Of a DNA stretch of 64,000 bases, positions 12,183 to 23,100 are shown in pieces (within the stretch, counting starts at the first letter, position 1; each line of letters opens with the position of its first letter). The position numbers and the translations under genes were made by a program. The notes beneath the pieces were generated by a model. That model had not been told where the DNA came from. It did no database searches and worked only from the letters and a program-made list of their open reading frames with translations. Source of the stretch: Oscheius sp. JU75 (lineage: Eukaryota > Nematoda > Chromadorea > Rhabditida > Rhabditidae); assembly GCA_037178855.1 (NCBI GenBank), contig JASJZC010000006.1, positions 1,612,001 to 1,676,000 on the forward strand. Reading direction: 5' to 3'.

Positions 12183-12842
12183 CTATCGTTGACGCCTCCC
12201 GCCTCTAGATCTTTTGCCTTCAAGTGGTGTCCATTCGGTAATAGTCCTGGCCCATCTGTTCCCGTTCATCTGTGTTATCTTTTCCGCCCAGGTCATCTTG
12301 AGACAAAGTATCTTCTTTCTCCAGTCCACCAACTTTGTTCTTGCTCTTATCCTCTCATTCTGCCATCTGTCAAGAGAAGTAATTCGTAGCATTCTTCTTT
12401 CCATCCGTCTTTGGCTTACTTCGATGTATCTCTTGTTCGATTCCTTCAGTGTCCATGTTTCTGCTGCATAGAGAGCTACAGGAGTAACGCATGAATCGAA
12501 GAGTAATTTTCTTTTCTTCATGGTCAGCTGCCTGCATGTCAGGAGGTTGGAGATCTTGTTGAAGGCACCAAACGCCTGTCCCATTTTTCGTTTGACCTCT
12601 TCAGAATCGTCCAATGGGATGAAGATCTGTGATCCAAGGAAAACGAAATTATCCACAAAGCTGATATTGGATCCGTTGATGATTATTGGGGTTTTGTTCA
12701 CGATGTTGGAAAGAAGTACGGTCTTTTTGGTGTTAATTTCGAGACCTACTGAGCCCAGTGCTCCAATCAACTTATGTAGCATTTCATTTTCCATTCCTGG
12801 TCGGCTTCTAGAGAACAGCACGATGTCGTCAGCGTATCCCAA
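12183..12842 (-). CDS. Retrotransposon reverse transcriptase, YADD box and thumb
   Basis: 219-residue frame beginning MGYADDIVLFSRSRPGMENE, with palm motif C (YADD, two catalytic Asp) at the start. It continues through LEINTKKTVLL (motif D) and VDNFVFLGSQI (motif E) to the C-terminal region typical of RTE/CR1-like elements (LFDSCVTPVALYAAETWTL, NERIRARTKLVDW). It is the downstream part of the polymerase begun at 14127 and is separated from it by a frameshift. The stop is near 12183, ahead of the A-rich tail. Confidence 0.9.
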   Translation of the reverse strand: MGYADDIVLFSRSRPGMENEMLHKLIGALGSVGLEINTKKTVLLSNIVNKTPIIINGSNISFVDNFVFLGSQIFIPLDDSEEVKRKMGQAFGAFNKISNLLTCRQLTMKKRKLLFDSCVTPVALYAAETWTLKESNKRYIEVSQRRMERRMLRITSLDRWQNERIRARTKLVDWRKKILCLKMTWAEKITQMNGNRWARTITEWTPLEGKRSRGGRRQR

Positions 12843-14127
12843 AGTATGGAGATGTTGCCCGTTGATTCTGATCCCTTCGTCTTCCCAGTTGATCCTGTTG
12901 ATGGCATAGCTCAGAGTGGCGTTCTCCTTGACGTACTCCTCTTTTCACATCAATTGGGACTCGACTGCCGTTGACCAGAAGGTATGTAGATCCGGATTGG
13001 TATAGACGTTGTAGAAGTTGGATCAGAGAAGAATGAACCCCCATCTCTGTTAGAGCGTTCCATGTAGACTGCCAGCTGATAGTATCGAAGGCTTTTTTGG
13101 AGTCGATGAATCCCAGGCATAGTTTGAGGTTGTGTTGTGAGCTTTTTTCGATGATCTCCTTGACAGAGTGTATGTTGTCCAGCGTCGAGTATCCTCTGCG
13201 AAAGCCTGTTTGCCAATCGTCTGCTTGCTCTTCCAAACACTTTTCCATTCGTCTCATGAGTACTCGGGATAGAACTTTGGTACATGATTGAACCAGGCAT
13301 ATCGGTCGAAAGTTTGCTGGATCATCTGAGTCGCCCGATTTGTGGAGTAGAGTAACGATTGCTTCCGTGATCCCTCTAGGAACTTCTCCTCCATTCACCA
13401 AGTGATTCAGAATGTTGCAGATAATTGTTCCAGCCTCTTCCTTAGCATGGAACAGCATGGCAGGCGTGAGTCCGTCTGATCCAGCAGCCCCAGCTCTTCT
13501 TAGTTGACAGATAGCGCTGATTACTTCATCAGGCTCGAATGGCGGAAGATCTTCAAATTCGCGAATATCTGCTGGCCTGACCGGACCTTGTGCGGAGTAT
13601 AGGTTGTCGAAGAAGTTCTTGAACCTGTCGACGGTTGCCTTCTGCGAGTAGTCGTTGGTGTTCGATTTGGCTGCCAGCATCCTCTTTCTTGTTGTTCGTA
13701 TGGACCAGACTGCATTTCTCACGCTCTTTCCTTTCTCAACTGTCCTCCTCAGGACTTCCTCTTTCCTCGCTGTCAGGTCGTCTCGTATCATTCTTCTTGC
13801 CTGTTGGGAGAGAGTAGAGTATGAGATCCTTCCGTTTGCCGTGTTGTCGTCTCTAGCCATCCGTCTCGCCGAGAGTATAGCCTTTGTTGCAGCCGAAACT
13901 TTTGGCGGCAGCGTGTCTATCCTCATTGCATTCCGCGCGGCATTCTTCAACTTCTTCTTCAGCTCCTCGTACTGTCTTTCAACACTTATGTCACTGTCCA
14001 GGTTTCTTTCTTCTGCATTTCCAAGTATGAGAAGATTTTCCTTGAACTGGGCAGGAACTAGATGAAGATTGTGCTTCCGATTCTGCTTTCGTTTGGCTTT
14101 CATCGGACATTTCCTCCAAAACAGCAT
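12829..14127 (-). CDS. Retrotransposon reverse transcriptase, N-terminal and palm part
   Basis: 432-residue frame. It holds the linker (EERNLDSDISVERQYEELKK), the fingers (AAGSDGLTPAMLF, VTLLHKSGD, NFRPICLV), palm motif A (GFIDSKKAFDTISW, catalytic Asp) and motif B (VKRGVRQGE). After RQGE the frame becomes nonsense. The expected sequence between motif B and the YADD box is partly missing, and the remainder (NRINWEDEGIRINGQHLHTL) lies in another frame. This is a deletion plus frameshift; the enzyme cannot be made intact from this copy. Confidence 0.9.
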   Translation of the reverse strand: MLFWRKCPMKAKRKQNRKHNLHLVPAQFKENLLILGNAEERNLDSDISVERQYEELKKKLKNAARNAMRIDTLPPKVSAATKAILSARRMARDDNTANGRISYSTLSQQARRMIRDDLTARKEEVLRRTVEKGKSVRNAVWSIRTTRKRMLAAKSNTNDYSQKATVDRFKNFFDNLYSAQGPVRPADIREFEDLPPFEPDEVISAICQLRRAGAAGSDGLTPAMLFHAKEEAGTIICNILNHLVNGGEVPRGITEAIVTLLHKSGDSDDPANFRPICLVQSCTKVLSRVLMRRMEKCLEEQADDWQTGFRRGYSTLDNIHSVKEIIEKSSQHNLKLCLGFIDSKKAFDTISWQSTWNALTEMGVHSSLIQLLQRLYQSGSTYLLVNGSRVPIDVKRGVRQGERHSELCHQQDQLGRRRDQNQRATSPYFGIR

Positions 14128-14915
14128 CCTTGCATTCTGTGATCGGAGTTGTAGTCTACTTTGTTGAGTAATTGGACATCTTTGACGGGAAGAGACCTTC
14201 TGGCAGCAATGAAGTCAATTTGGTTCCAAGTAGAACCATTAGGGCTTCGCCACGTCCAGAGCCTTTTGGGATCCTTTTCGTATATCGTACTCCACAGTCG
14301 CAGGTTATGAGCACGGCATAGTTCGACCACAAGTTTCCCTCTCTCGTTACCATGATGGATTGTAGCCGTGCCAACGATGTCGTTGTTTGCATCATCTCTG
14401 CTGATCTTGCAGTTGAAGTCGCCCAAGAGTAATGGTGAGAAACCTCTCGGCGATCGGGACAGCAGAAGATCGATAGATGCCAAGAACTCATCATATTCCT
14501 CATCGGTGGACGTTGAAGTTGGGGCATATGCGGCTACCATGTAGAGCTTCAGCGATGGCAGAGAGAGTGAGGCACATCTGGCAGAATATGGTGTGAAGAT
14601 GACTTCGTTCGAAAAGCATTCTTTGACCAGAAAGCCTACTCCATGTTGCGATAACTGCGCGTGGCCACTCCAGAACAGCACATCTTTAGACTCGAGATAC
14701 TTTATACTTCCCTTGCCTCGTAGACGGACTTCATTAAGAGCTAAGACATCCCATTTGACCGTTCGTAAGGCCTCTTGTAGTTCGACCTGCCTGGAAGTCC
14801 CGAGTAGAGAGCGGACGTTGAAGGTGGCACATGCGAATTGAGGCGTCATGGAGATCTTGAGATTAGTGGGCAGAGTACGTCCGGCTTGCCCAAGGCTTCT
14901 TCGGACGGAATTCAA
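14100..14915 (-). CDS. Retrotransposon APE-like endonuclease domain
   Basis: 271-residue open frame. Motifs in order: FNVRSLLG (substrate-binding Asn), LALNEVRL (metal-binding Glu), GVGFLV, YAPTSTSTDEE, LLGDFNCKI (catalytic Asp/Asn), RLWTWRSPNG and NQIDFI, and SDHR (the Asp-His pair). This set defines the apurinic-like endonuclease that nicks target DNA to start reverse transcription. After SDHR the frame leaves the expected path (MQGCCFGGNVR) while the polymerase begins in another frame at 14127, so a frameshift separates the two domains. The N-terminal Met at 14915 may not be the original start. Confidence 0.9.
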   Translation of the reverse strand: MNSVRRSLGQAGRTLPTNLKISMTPQFACATFNVRSLLGTSRQVELQEALRTVKWDVLALNEVRLRGKGSIKYLESKDVLFWSGHAQLSQHGVGFLVKECFSNEVIFTPYSARCASLSLPSLKLYMVAAYAPTSTSTDEEYDEFLASIDLLLSRSPRGFSPLLLGDFNCKISRDDANNDIVGTATIHHGNERGKLVVELCRAHNLRLWSTIYEKDPKRLWTWRSPNGSTWNQIDFIAARRSLPVKDVQLLNKVDYNSDHRMQGCCFGGNVR

Positions 14916-15869
14916 GTTCTTCTATCAGCAGTTGTTCCGTGCTTCCTTTTGGTCTTGGTTGAAGAAGAGCGGCAACAGTAGGAGTATAGCGATAGAGAGA
15001 CAGCAGCGGACTTGGTAGCTCGTCTTCTCCTTCTGCTTGGTAGCTTCCTTTTGTTGTAGCTTTAACTCAACGGAGTAGAGCCAATTAGGGGGCAACGTCC
15101 CGGGAGCGTAGTAATTACTTGAATTGTATAAATTATATACAAGCATCAAAAAGTATTCAGTTTTGTGGCTAAACTTTCCAATATTGCCAAAGGCTATGAG
15201 AATGAACGCGGAAAGGGAGAGTACAAGGTCCACCAGTCGACGATGAAAATGTCCGCATTACTTCCTTCAACGAAACAATCGTTGAGCACAAGTTAGAAAA
15301 CAACGAGGTTGGTTGAACTTTTGCTTGTTCAAACTTATGAAAAATCTTAGGTCTATGAGGTCATTGGTGCTTCATCCAAAGAGTAGGCTCCCAGCCGATT
15401 CACTGATCTGAATCTCACTGGCCACAATCTAATGAAGTTTGAGAAAGTAACGGGCATTCCTCAGCCTATTATGGAATCTCTTACTTTTGGCCAGATTATC
15501 GAGAATAATTTTGAACGAAATGGCGTTTATGGTTGGATATTTTGATAGTTTTGTTCTATGTTCACTTTAGAAACAGTCGTTAGAGCTAGAACGGGTACAA
15601 GTCCAATCAAATTCCATCCTGTTTTCTACCAATTTCAAGCTGTTGATGGCAGTCGTTTCAATGATATGCCTCTCTGTGCTGTTGCACAATCTTCGGAGCA
15701 GAAAATTATGCGCGATCAACTACTCAAAATCCAATACAGTATCAAAAGTGAAGGTAGTTTGGTAGCCAACTTTATTGAAAAAAGTTTAGGCGAACAAATC
15801 TTAAAAGTCACCCACGTTGAAAATTATGAAGCTATTGAAGAAGAGGTAGCCCCCCTCACATTTATCTGA

Positions 15870-16978
15870 AATGAAAGATGGATTTTGTTCTGTACATAAT
15901 TCGGGCATTTTTTGGTGATAAAAAACTTCAACATTATATTTTCAAAAGATGGAAACATCGTTTTTCGAAGTATACTTTTAGCTATTACTTGTGTGATTTC
16001 AACTGCCAGTTTAGGCGAATAATGCCTAAAAAGAATAGCGCTATTGACGAAGAATGGCTTCAGCTGTTTTTGCAACGAACACTATTCGTAAGGCAGACGG
16101 CTATTATAAGAAGATAGTCTATTGCGAGTTGAGAGTCTGTATGCGTCTATCCTACAATATATTACCGTTCACTAATAGTTGATTGGTTGGGGTATAGAGG
16201 GATATAGGAGGTGGTACATAATTACAGCGAGGAAGCCACACACTTACATACGAACACGCGAACACACAAGTCAAAAGGGTCCTCCTCTTGGAGGCAGGGA
16301 ATCTGGTCAAAAAGTCGGGAGCGACAAACACATAGAAAGAGACAAACGTCTCTTAGGGTTCGAAAATCTTTGAAAATACCGTCTAACAGTGGTATAGTTT
16401 TAACTTTTAAGCCATTCTGATAACCCAAAAAGGGTTAGAAAATATCGGGATACAGAGATACATTTGTCCGTCGGAAGGAATGCACCGCATCCTCGAGTTT
16501 CCGATCCAAGGGAAATCACACTCTGTCGTCATATTGGCTGTAAGTACTGTTCTGTTCCAAAAAAGATGTCTTTAGATCTACATGAGCAACAAAGTGTTGT
16601 ATTCAATCGCAGAGCCGCAACTTTCTCGGATGCTGCCAATTTAATGGGACTTTTGAATTCGGTCGACCATCCGATGGCATCAATGACTGAAGCTACTACC
16701 AGTGGAATGGCCTCCCAAACTAGATCCTTCTTTGCCTCTTTTCTCATCTTCGTAGAGAGAATTTCGACGCGAGATGCCCAGCAGGTCTGGAACAGCTTCA
16801 AAGCTGAACTTGCTTTCCACCGTAGTGAGCTTTTTGCTCAAAACCTCTGAAAAAGATTATTCAGCACAAGACCTCTATCGTTCCGTCAATCTGATCTACT
16901 ACGCTGTCAAAGACCAATGCGTCTCTTTGTCTCGAAGACTTCATTCCTCCTCCTCCCGATCTCAGAGCTACAATCCTC
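15870..16978. other. No supported gene
   Basis: Open frames exist (for example 16464-16850 plus and 16529-16801 minus, which overlap), but neither shows a domain, splice structure or second copy in the window. A GA-rich, transposon-like stretch lies at about 16230-16340. Confidence 0.4.
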
Positions 16979-17430
16979 GTGGATCCGATCGACAATCAGG
17001 CCGAGTTGAATCGCACGTCCGTCGCCCATTCTCTCCTGTTCAAGTATGAGAGGAAATTGTTTTTGCCACGCCTTGTGATGGAGGACGAGAAGTGGGTAAT
17101 GTATGCAAAATTCCGAAGGAAGCGTCAATGGGTGGTTCCAGGGCAGACACCAAGTCCTGATGTGAAACCCGACACTCACAAAAGAAGATTATGTTCTGTG
17201 TTTTCTGGGATATTGAAGGAGTGGTGCACTGGGAACTGCTGGATGCTGGAACTACCCTTACGGCCGCCATGTACAGCCAGCAACTTGAAAGGTTTGCCGT
17301 TGCACTTCGTCAGAAACGGCCGCTGAAGTCGAGGATCATCCTGCAGATGGACAACGCGCGCACCCATGTTGCAAAAGTCACTTTCTCCAAGATCCACGAC
17401 CTAGGTTGGGAGATTGTACCTCATTCTCCT
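16979..17430 (+). mobile_element. Mariner transposase fragment 2
   Basis: The frame from 16979 reads HSLLFKYERKLFLPRLVMED then EKWVMYAKFRRKRQW, with the first catalytic Asp in MEDEKW. A second frame carries VVHWELLDAGTTLTAAMYSQ and the second catalytic Asp in LQMDNARTHVAKV (about 17340). It continues to IHDLGWEIVPHSP and then abruptly becomes kinase sequence at about 17425. The third catalytic residue is lost. No terminal repeats are seen. Both ends are truncated. Confidence 0.8.
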
Positions 17431-17826
17431 TCAGCATGTCCCGTGAGACTGACGAGTCGATGACTAACCAGTAAGTTTTAGGTTTTAAGGTATTTCTCTT
17501 TGTACTATTAATGTTTCTATTCAGAGCTGGCTCCCGGGAATACATGGCCCCTGAAGTCATTGAAAGTGAAACTTATACTGATAAATGTGACGTCTACAAT
17601 TTTGGAACGACTCTCTACGCTTGTTCCAATACGGAAAGAAAGTAAAAGCCATTTACCGACAGAACCAAAATACCTTTCCAGGAACCCCTTCGAGGACGAA
17701 ATTGAGGAGAAGCCAAATTTGAAAAACAGGTAAATGCGAATGTTCGAATTCCTGAAAGCGCGAAACCTACCCCATATTCCTATACGGGAACAGCTTTTGT
17801 ATCTAAAACCCTTGTGTGAGAAGTGC
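17426..17826 (+). pseudogene. Kinase C-lobe fragment, copy of the 24.7-25.2 kb kinase
   Basis: Begins mid-domain with FSMSRETDESMTNQ (the segment after DFG), then an intron (about 17471-17524), then AGSREYMAPEVIESETYTDK and CDVYNFGTTLYACSNTERK. A second intron leads to NPFEDEIEEK. The end (about 17740-17815) mirrors the minus-strand gene's HIPIRGQLLYLKP segment. It is the plus-strand relative of exons at 25200-24780. The 5' side is fused to mariner and the 3' side to family F, so this is a chimeric relic. Confidence 0.65.
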
Positions 17827-18300
17827 GAACCAGAAGCGAGCCAATTACATTGTCCAGAAATTGTTTCAACCGGATCTCCGAAACAAGTGGAAAGAGTCAA
17901 AATTCCACAGACTGTCCTCTCTTCCTCGTGTTCAACGTATCCTACTGTCTCTCCTGGAGCAGTACATCGTCGTTCATCCCGAATTCTGTTCGGACAAGAA
18001 GATCGAGACCATCGGATATCTTTTGTACGAGGTCAACAAGAGGACGTTCCAGCCGCCGAACATTTGTGAGAGAAGATTAAGCGGTTCTATCGCTTCCGTT
18101 GTGTGGAAACGATACTACGTGGATGGGCTGAAATTCAGCAACAACTTGATGCATCGCCCGCGTTTTTTCTCGTCCTAGTTGATAATAACACGAATTTTCA
18201 GGATACGTAAGATCTACCATACTTTTCCAAAACGATGAAATGAGACGCGGTTTGGGCTTTCCCAATTTGTTTACAGAATTCTATTGCCCTGTTTTTGCAC
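17816..18300 (+). pseudogene. Dispersed gene family F, copy 3
   Basis: A 120-residue open frame (17816-18178) reads QKRANYIVQKLFQPDLRNKW, LHRLSSLPRVQR equivalents, LLSLLEQYIVVHPEFCSDKK and IETIGYLLYEVNKRT. It then jumps to the later family block YYVDGLKFSNN with the middle shortened. The tail at 18230-18300 resembles the reverse complement of the C-terminal exon found at about 37525-37640. It is joined directly to the kinase fragment upstream. Function unknown; composition is soluble and helical. Confidence 0.5.
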
Positions 18301-18735
18301 TATTTTCTATTGTCCCGTTTTTGCACAAACCATACCGCCCTTCTTTTCGCCATCGCTTTTTTTTGTAATAGTCTCTTTTTGCTAAATATTCGAAGAATTT
18401 TTCTTTACCAAAGTTAGTAGCAAAAATGATTTAGAATTATTCATACTGTAGGTTCGCTTCTTATTGACCTATCTCTTATAGAAATCGGAGAGCAAAGTTT
18501 GCTGTTGCATGCCGGCGGGTGTTCGTCTCAAAAGCCACGAAGCTAATCACATGTCAAGAATAAACTAATCTTTTGGTTTCACAACAAACATGTAGACTTT
18601 TAGAGCTTACAGGCATCAGTCGTTGACGATGTCTCTGTCTCTGATCCATGTTTCACAGTGTGCTTATTGTGATAGTCATTGAGTGTTCATTGTCTAGGTA
18701 TCCTTTATCTCTGTCACCAAGAACTTTATTTCCCC

Positions 18736-21389
18736 TCACAAACTCGCAGGAATCTTCGAGATGCTGCTCGGTACATGACTGAAATTGATTTTTATCACAG
18801 GTACGGTCCTTCTTCTGCATCTCAAGATACAGATGAGCAGATCCCGGACACTTTTCCTTACATTCTTCGAGAAGATCAGCAGTGTCCATGCGTTGGGAAG
18901 AACAAAAATTTCGACGACGTAGGTACGAATGTATTCCACGGTATACTTCATAGCATCGTCTTTGATGACGTTCTTGGAGAGGTAGAGAACTGTCTGGAAA
19001 GAAATTGAAATGTAGAGCTGTTTCAAATAGTAGCAGTTAACCAAGGTCAACATCAAACAAGTACAGAATAAATTTTACACTTTTGTGTCTGCTATGAAGC
19101 ATTTCATTCCCAGACTCTCATCTTCGAATTTGTGCATCGTCGGTTTTATTTGACTAGTCATATACTGAAGCTGACCTTGTTTTTCAATGGTTGCTCCATC
19201 CGGGTAGTTCTTAGTCTTGTTTATGTTTCACTGACTAGACTTGTACTTTCCGACCCTATTTCAATTCTTCTCCTGTCCTTTGAACCTTTCTCTGTTACAA
19301 ACACCAGTCGCTTACGCTCCTGGCGGAGCGACCCAGTACTCTTTGGTACCATTTGGCTCTTCAAATTCGTCTTGTCAACTCTAATCTGGGATAATACTTG
19401 ACAAAAAAGTCCACAAGCATTGTCAAGTGTCCCAGATTAGAGTTGACTTGTGTCGCAGACGGATGCCTCTTGTAAATTGTAAAGGTAGATAGAATGTGTC
19501 TTGGACATGAACTTTTTTGAACCCTCACAACAAATTCTAAAGTTGCACTTCCAAGTTTTTCTATGTTTCACTGACTAATCTTATACTTTTAAGAGTTCTG
19601 TTTCGTATGCGCTTTAAATTTTCTTATTCGAATTTGTGCTTCTTAGGTTTCATTGTCTATATTGAACCTAACCTTGTTACTCAACGCGCTGTCGGGTCTT
19701 ATACTTTCTTTGACCTCTGTTTTTCAATCGTCCTTGCCTCTTGCCTAGAAAAAATAATATTCCTACCTGAGTGGCAGCAAAAACCAGTGTAATGAAAGCC
19801 ATCAGAATTTCGAAATAGACCAGACTGCAATCCTTTTCCGGGATCTTCACTCTCGTCTTCAATAGAATCAGAATCCCAACAGTGTTCAGCATGGTCATGC
19901 CCCCGAAAACACATGCGGCTATGACGCTGACCATTGTTGAGCTAAGTTTGAAGTTTGGGACCTGCAAATACTCGGTATACTCCGTCAATTTGGCACCCTA
20001 CAATGTAAAAACCCTCGTATTCCATGCTCAGACCCCCTAGGGGATCGACATAAACGAAGCCGCGACAAGGAATGACAAACCACATAAAGAGGAAAGGTAG
20101 AAGGAAGCCAAGAAGCCAGATTTTCCAGAATTGGGCGTCCCAGACCTGAAACATGAGTAGAGACGTTTGTCTTTGCCTGGATTGCTCCTTGGGGCAGAAA
20201 TGCTGGAATAATAGGTACACTCTTCTCAATCACTCTAAAGCTGTTTCTCGGGTCCAAGAGTTGGTTTTCAAGTTTTGGGATGTTCTGCAAAGCTGTAAAA
20301 CAGGTCTAGGGCAACAACTTTGTAGAACATGAGAAGTCATAAAATGAGTTCTTTCCCGGTTTACAAAGGTATTTGACGTCGAATCAGTACTACAAGTACA
20401 AAGTTTTGCTTATGTTTCAATGCATGTGTAAGAACACGTTCTGCTGCAAACAATAATGCTTCATTTCTGACCCACAAAGTGGCTCTGGTAATAACGAAAA
20501 CCTTGTTTCCTTCAGGACAGTAGATACACCGGTAGTATCAAAAGCAGGTAGTGGTTACCCAATTTGTGAAAGAACCTCCATTGAAATCCAAATACAATTT
20601 ATCACAGAAATTGCTTTTATATTTCACCGTTTGTATAGAGACGAGGTACAGGTCCTGTTACATTGTTCGGAGTTGAAAAAACTTTCTTGTTTCTTACAGC
20701 TGGTATTAGACAGAGTTTTTCTTCGGCGTAATTCCCTGGTACATGCAAATACAAATACAATTTTATTCTGGATAGAAACTCTCAAGGATTTTCGAACTTT
20801 ATCCGTGTTTTGCATATGCTTCAACGTCTTAGTAAGCAGGAAAAGAGAGATGCGATCCTAATTTTTTGCTTCTTTTATTATATTAATCACTACTCACTCT
20901 CATCTTGGTCGGCAATACCAGCGCTAGTAGTCGATGCAGCGAGATCAAGTAGTGAAAAATTAGAAGAGCAATGGGACAGTAGGCTGCAATGACCCGCGTC
21001 GGGGTGATAATCCAGTTGGGCTCGGCAAAAGTCCTCCAGATTGTGTCACAGAACCAGCCCAGAGTAGGAAACTGCTTCACGAGGTAGTACTCGAGGAAAT
21101 AGAGAGAGCTCTGTAAAATATTCTGTCTCTCTGTCTCTTTGCTTCTCTGTCGCTTTGTCTCACTCACTAAGAATGCCACAGAAGCATAAAGTTTCCTGAA
21201 CGACTTGTTCATCTTGCAGCCAGTGAACTTCATGGCCTGCACGTTGAGGAAATAAACGATTACGGTAACTGAACCATAGAAGCCCTTGATTATGAAGAGA
21301 ACCGTCAGAAGAGTTTGGCTGTTTGGAGTGCACTCAGCCTTGTCAAAGCTTCTAGAGGATACTGATAAGGCAGCTGTGGCATTGGACAT
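18736..21389 (-). CDS. Serpentine-type seven-helix receptor, copy A
   Basis: Five exons, all phase 0 by my reading: 21389-21168, 21110-20898, 20145-20002, 19961-19767 and 18993-18736. The protein starts MSNATAALS (N-glycosylation site) and has seven hydrophobic segments: TVLFIIKGFYGSVTVIVYFL; RKLYASVAFL-SSLYFLEYYL; VIAAYCPIALLIFHYLISLH followed by RLLALVLP; FWKIWLLGFLLPFLFMWFVI; SVIAACVFGGMTMLNTVGIL; VYFEILMAFITLVFAATQ; YVVEIFVLPNAWTLLIF. The TM3 HYLISLHRLLAL and the TM6-TM7 layout match nematode serpentine chemoreceptors of the Srg/Srv kind. Likely a plasma-membrane sensory receptor. An upstream frame is conserved in both copies but would add extra helices, so I prefer this start. No broken frame found. 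Confidence 0.8.
19374..19500. repeat. Dispersed foldback repeat R1, copy 2
   Basis: Near-perfect inverted arms at 19374-19403 and 19421-19447 share CTAATCTGGGATAATACTTG and its complement. They are followed by TGTGTCGCAGACGGATGCC and a short AT-rich tail. The repeat lies in the last intron of receptor copy A. Confidence 0.75.
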
Positions 21390-22789
21390 TCTGGAAGGTT
21401 CAATTTTTCTAAAGTGCAACATCACGAAGACGTATTGATATAATAGTATATCTTGGAATACGTCGAGGAACAATGAAACAATAAAATTTGGGAAACTGAA
21501 ATTGAGTGGCATTGAAAAAAAACAAATAGATATTGAGAGAAAGAACAAGTGCTGTCAAAATTGGCCGGTACCATCCAGTACCACTCTCCCAACAAAATTG
21601 TACATGTTTTGCACACGATTCTCCCATACTACCGAGAGAGTCTCTCATGTATGGGAACAATTCATTGTGGGCAGAGATAACTTTGAACTGAACCATCACC
21701 AAATTATTCTATGGCTGCTGCTTTTCCAGTGAACATTTCTTTTTCACTGAAATCATATATAGAGGAAAGATGACTTTATAGCATGTGCCGGTTTTTTGCC
21801 GCTTTGTTCACATAAAAATATGAAGAGGCACTTTCCGTTAAGAAAAATATGTTTCCCAGAATTGGTGAACTCGTTTCCTGACATTTCCAAATTTGGTACT
21901 TTTTCCACACATCTCTACAGTCTAAAGCACGATGGTTTCTGTGGAGGACTCTGTCTGTTTGTTTGTTTGTCCGTGACCACGAAACAGAAGCAAGCCAATT
22001 ATGTTGTCCAGAAGTTTTGTTGTTCGGAAACAGTTATTGCCTGGTAAGTTTCCTGTTTTACAGAACAGTCAAGTGCTATGAAGTTGTGGCAACATTGCTA
22101 ATCGTTTCGATGGGTGGAAAATAATACTGGAATCACTAAAAAAACCCCCAAAAACCAGACTTGCTGTTGATTTCTGCCCTCCCCTTCTCCGAGTCCCACC
22201 CTCAATCAGTCCCCATTATAGCCGTGTCTGATTTGTCGAAACCTGTACTGGGAAAAGGTCATAAAATCCCGACTGCAGGACACAATGAGTGCGTAACGAG
22301 ATTTATGAGTATCCGCGTCTGAAAATTTGTCTTGTACTATGACCTGGACTTTTCGCTGGAAGGCGGAAATTGTTTGTCATCGGCGGGGCAAAGTTTAAGT
22401 TTTCTTGGAAGTTTTGGAAGGAGAAAATGCAAAAACAGGATATGGAAACGAAGATAGGCGGATAGACCAATGTTTCTTGGTTTTGCAGCCTGCCATATAG
22501 GAAAACGCAAACAGTGAAACAGCTTTTATTCGCGAATTAGAAGTTAACAAACTGAAAATTTGTACGTTTCAAAGTGTGGATAAATAGAAAGCAATAAGAA
22601 GTTTTGTTAAGAAGGTTGCGAAAGTGTTGCAGGGTATGCATGAAGAATAGAAGTGTCTCGAGCAACGCTTCATAATGTACTTATTATAAAGAAACAGTGA
22701 AACAATTTTTTGGAAGGCATCGTTTATGTTTATCCTACTACTGGACTTGGCATCTGATTGATGTCTGTCTGTAACACAAGTCAAGTCTA

Positions 22790-23100
22790 AACTGATAACT
22801 GACAGGTTCTGTAGCCTTTACTGTCAAGTGTTATCCCAGATCAGTCACTTACGCTCCTGGCAGGGTTACTCAGTACTCTTTGGAAGTTTGTCTCTCTTCT
22901 AACTCGTCTTGTCAAATCTAAACTGGGATAACATTTGACAAAAAGGTCCACCCACATTTGTCAAGTATTACCCCAGATTAAAGTTGACATGTGTAACAGA
23001 CGTCTCTTGATAATTGGAAAGGTAGGATTAGAGCTGACAAGTTGAGTTAGAAGAGACTCGAACAGTTCACGGGGTCGCTCCACGCGGAGCGTACACGACT
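22790..23100. repeat. Dispersed foldback repeat R1, copy 3
   Basis: Contains AGTGTTATCCCAGATCAG, then CTTACGCTCCTGGC, an AACTGGGATAACATTTGAC arm and a reverse arm (ATTACCCCAGATTAAAGTTG). An inverted CGCTCCACGCGGAGCG hairpin lies at the end. Shared with block B at 54945-55200. Another R1 piece follows at 23455-23590. Confidence 0.65.

Larger units (their letters stand above)
12065..15125 (-). mobile_element. RTE-like non-LTR retrotransposon, defective
   Basis: The element lies on the minus strand between two copies of an 11-base target duplication. Its 3' end (12065) has an A-rich tail on the minus strand with TAAATAAATAAA units. It encodes an APE-type endonuclease (14915-14100) and a reverse transcriptase (14127-12183), the RTE arrangement. 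The 5' end is near 15125. The reading frame is broken at the endonuclease/RT boundary and again inside the RT palm, so it is inactive. It inserted into the unrecognised gene at 11.5-15.9 kb. Confidence 0.9.
11519..15869 (+). pseudogene. Unrecognised gene split by an RTE insertion
   Basis: A plus-strand gene with short introns. The first exon begins at ATG 11522 (DPEGSITIPITDFNHLLKEG). After an intron ending at an ACATAG acceptor it reads NVKFAQFSCYGNTAEAWKNV, meets TAG at about 11852, then continues WREKPTTKMHYHPLLNTNYE to 12060. The retrotransposon at 12065-15125 interrupts it there. Right of the element come VDDENVRITSFNETIVEHKL (about 15235), another in-frame TAG (about 15386), RFTDLNLTGHNLMKFEKV, and a last exon from about 15571 (FHPVFYQFQAVDGSRFND) ending at 15869. 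At least two stops plus the insertion make this a pseudogene. I do not recognise the family and assign no function. Confidence 0.55.

Noticed and set aside
13655-14065. 136-residue plus-strand open frame
   Set aside because: It is the antisense shadow of the RTE reverse transcriptase; the minus-strand frame carries the motifs.
16529-16801. 90-residue minus-strand frame
   Set aside because: Overlaps an equally open plus-strand frame; no splice signals, homologue or duplicate seen.
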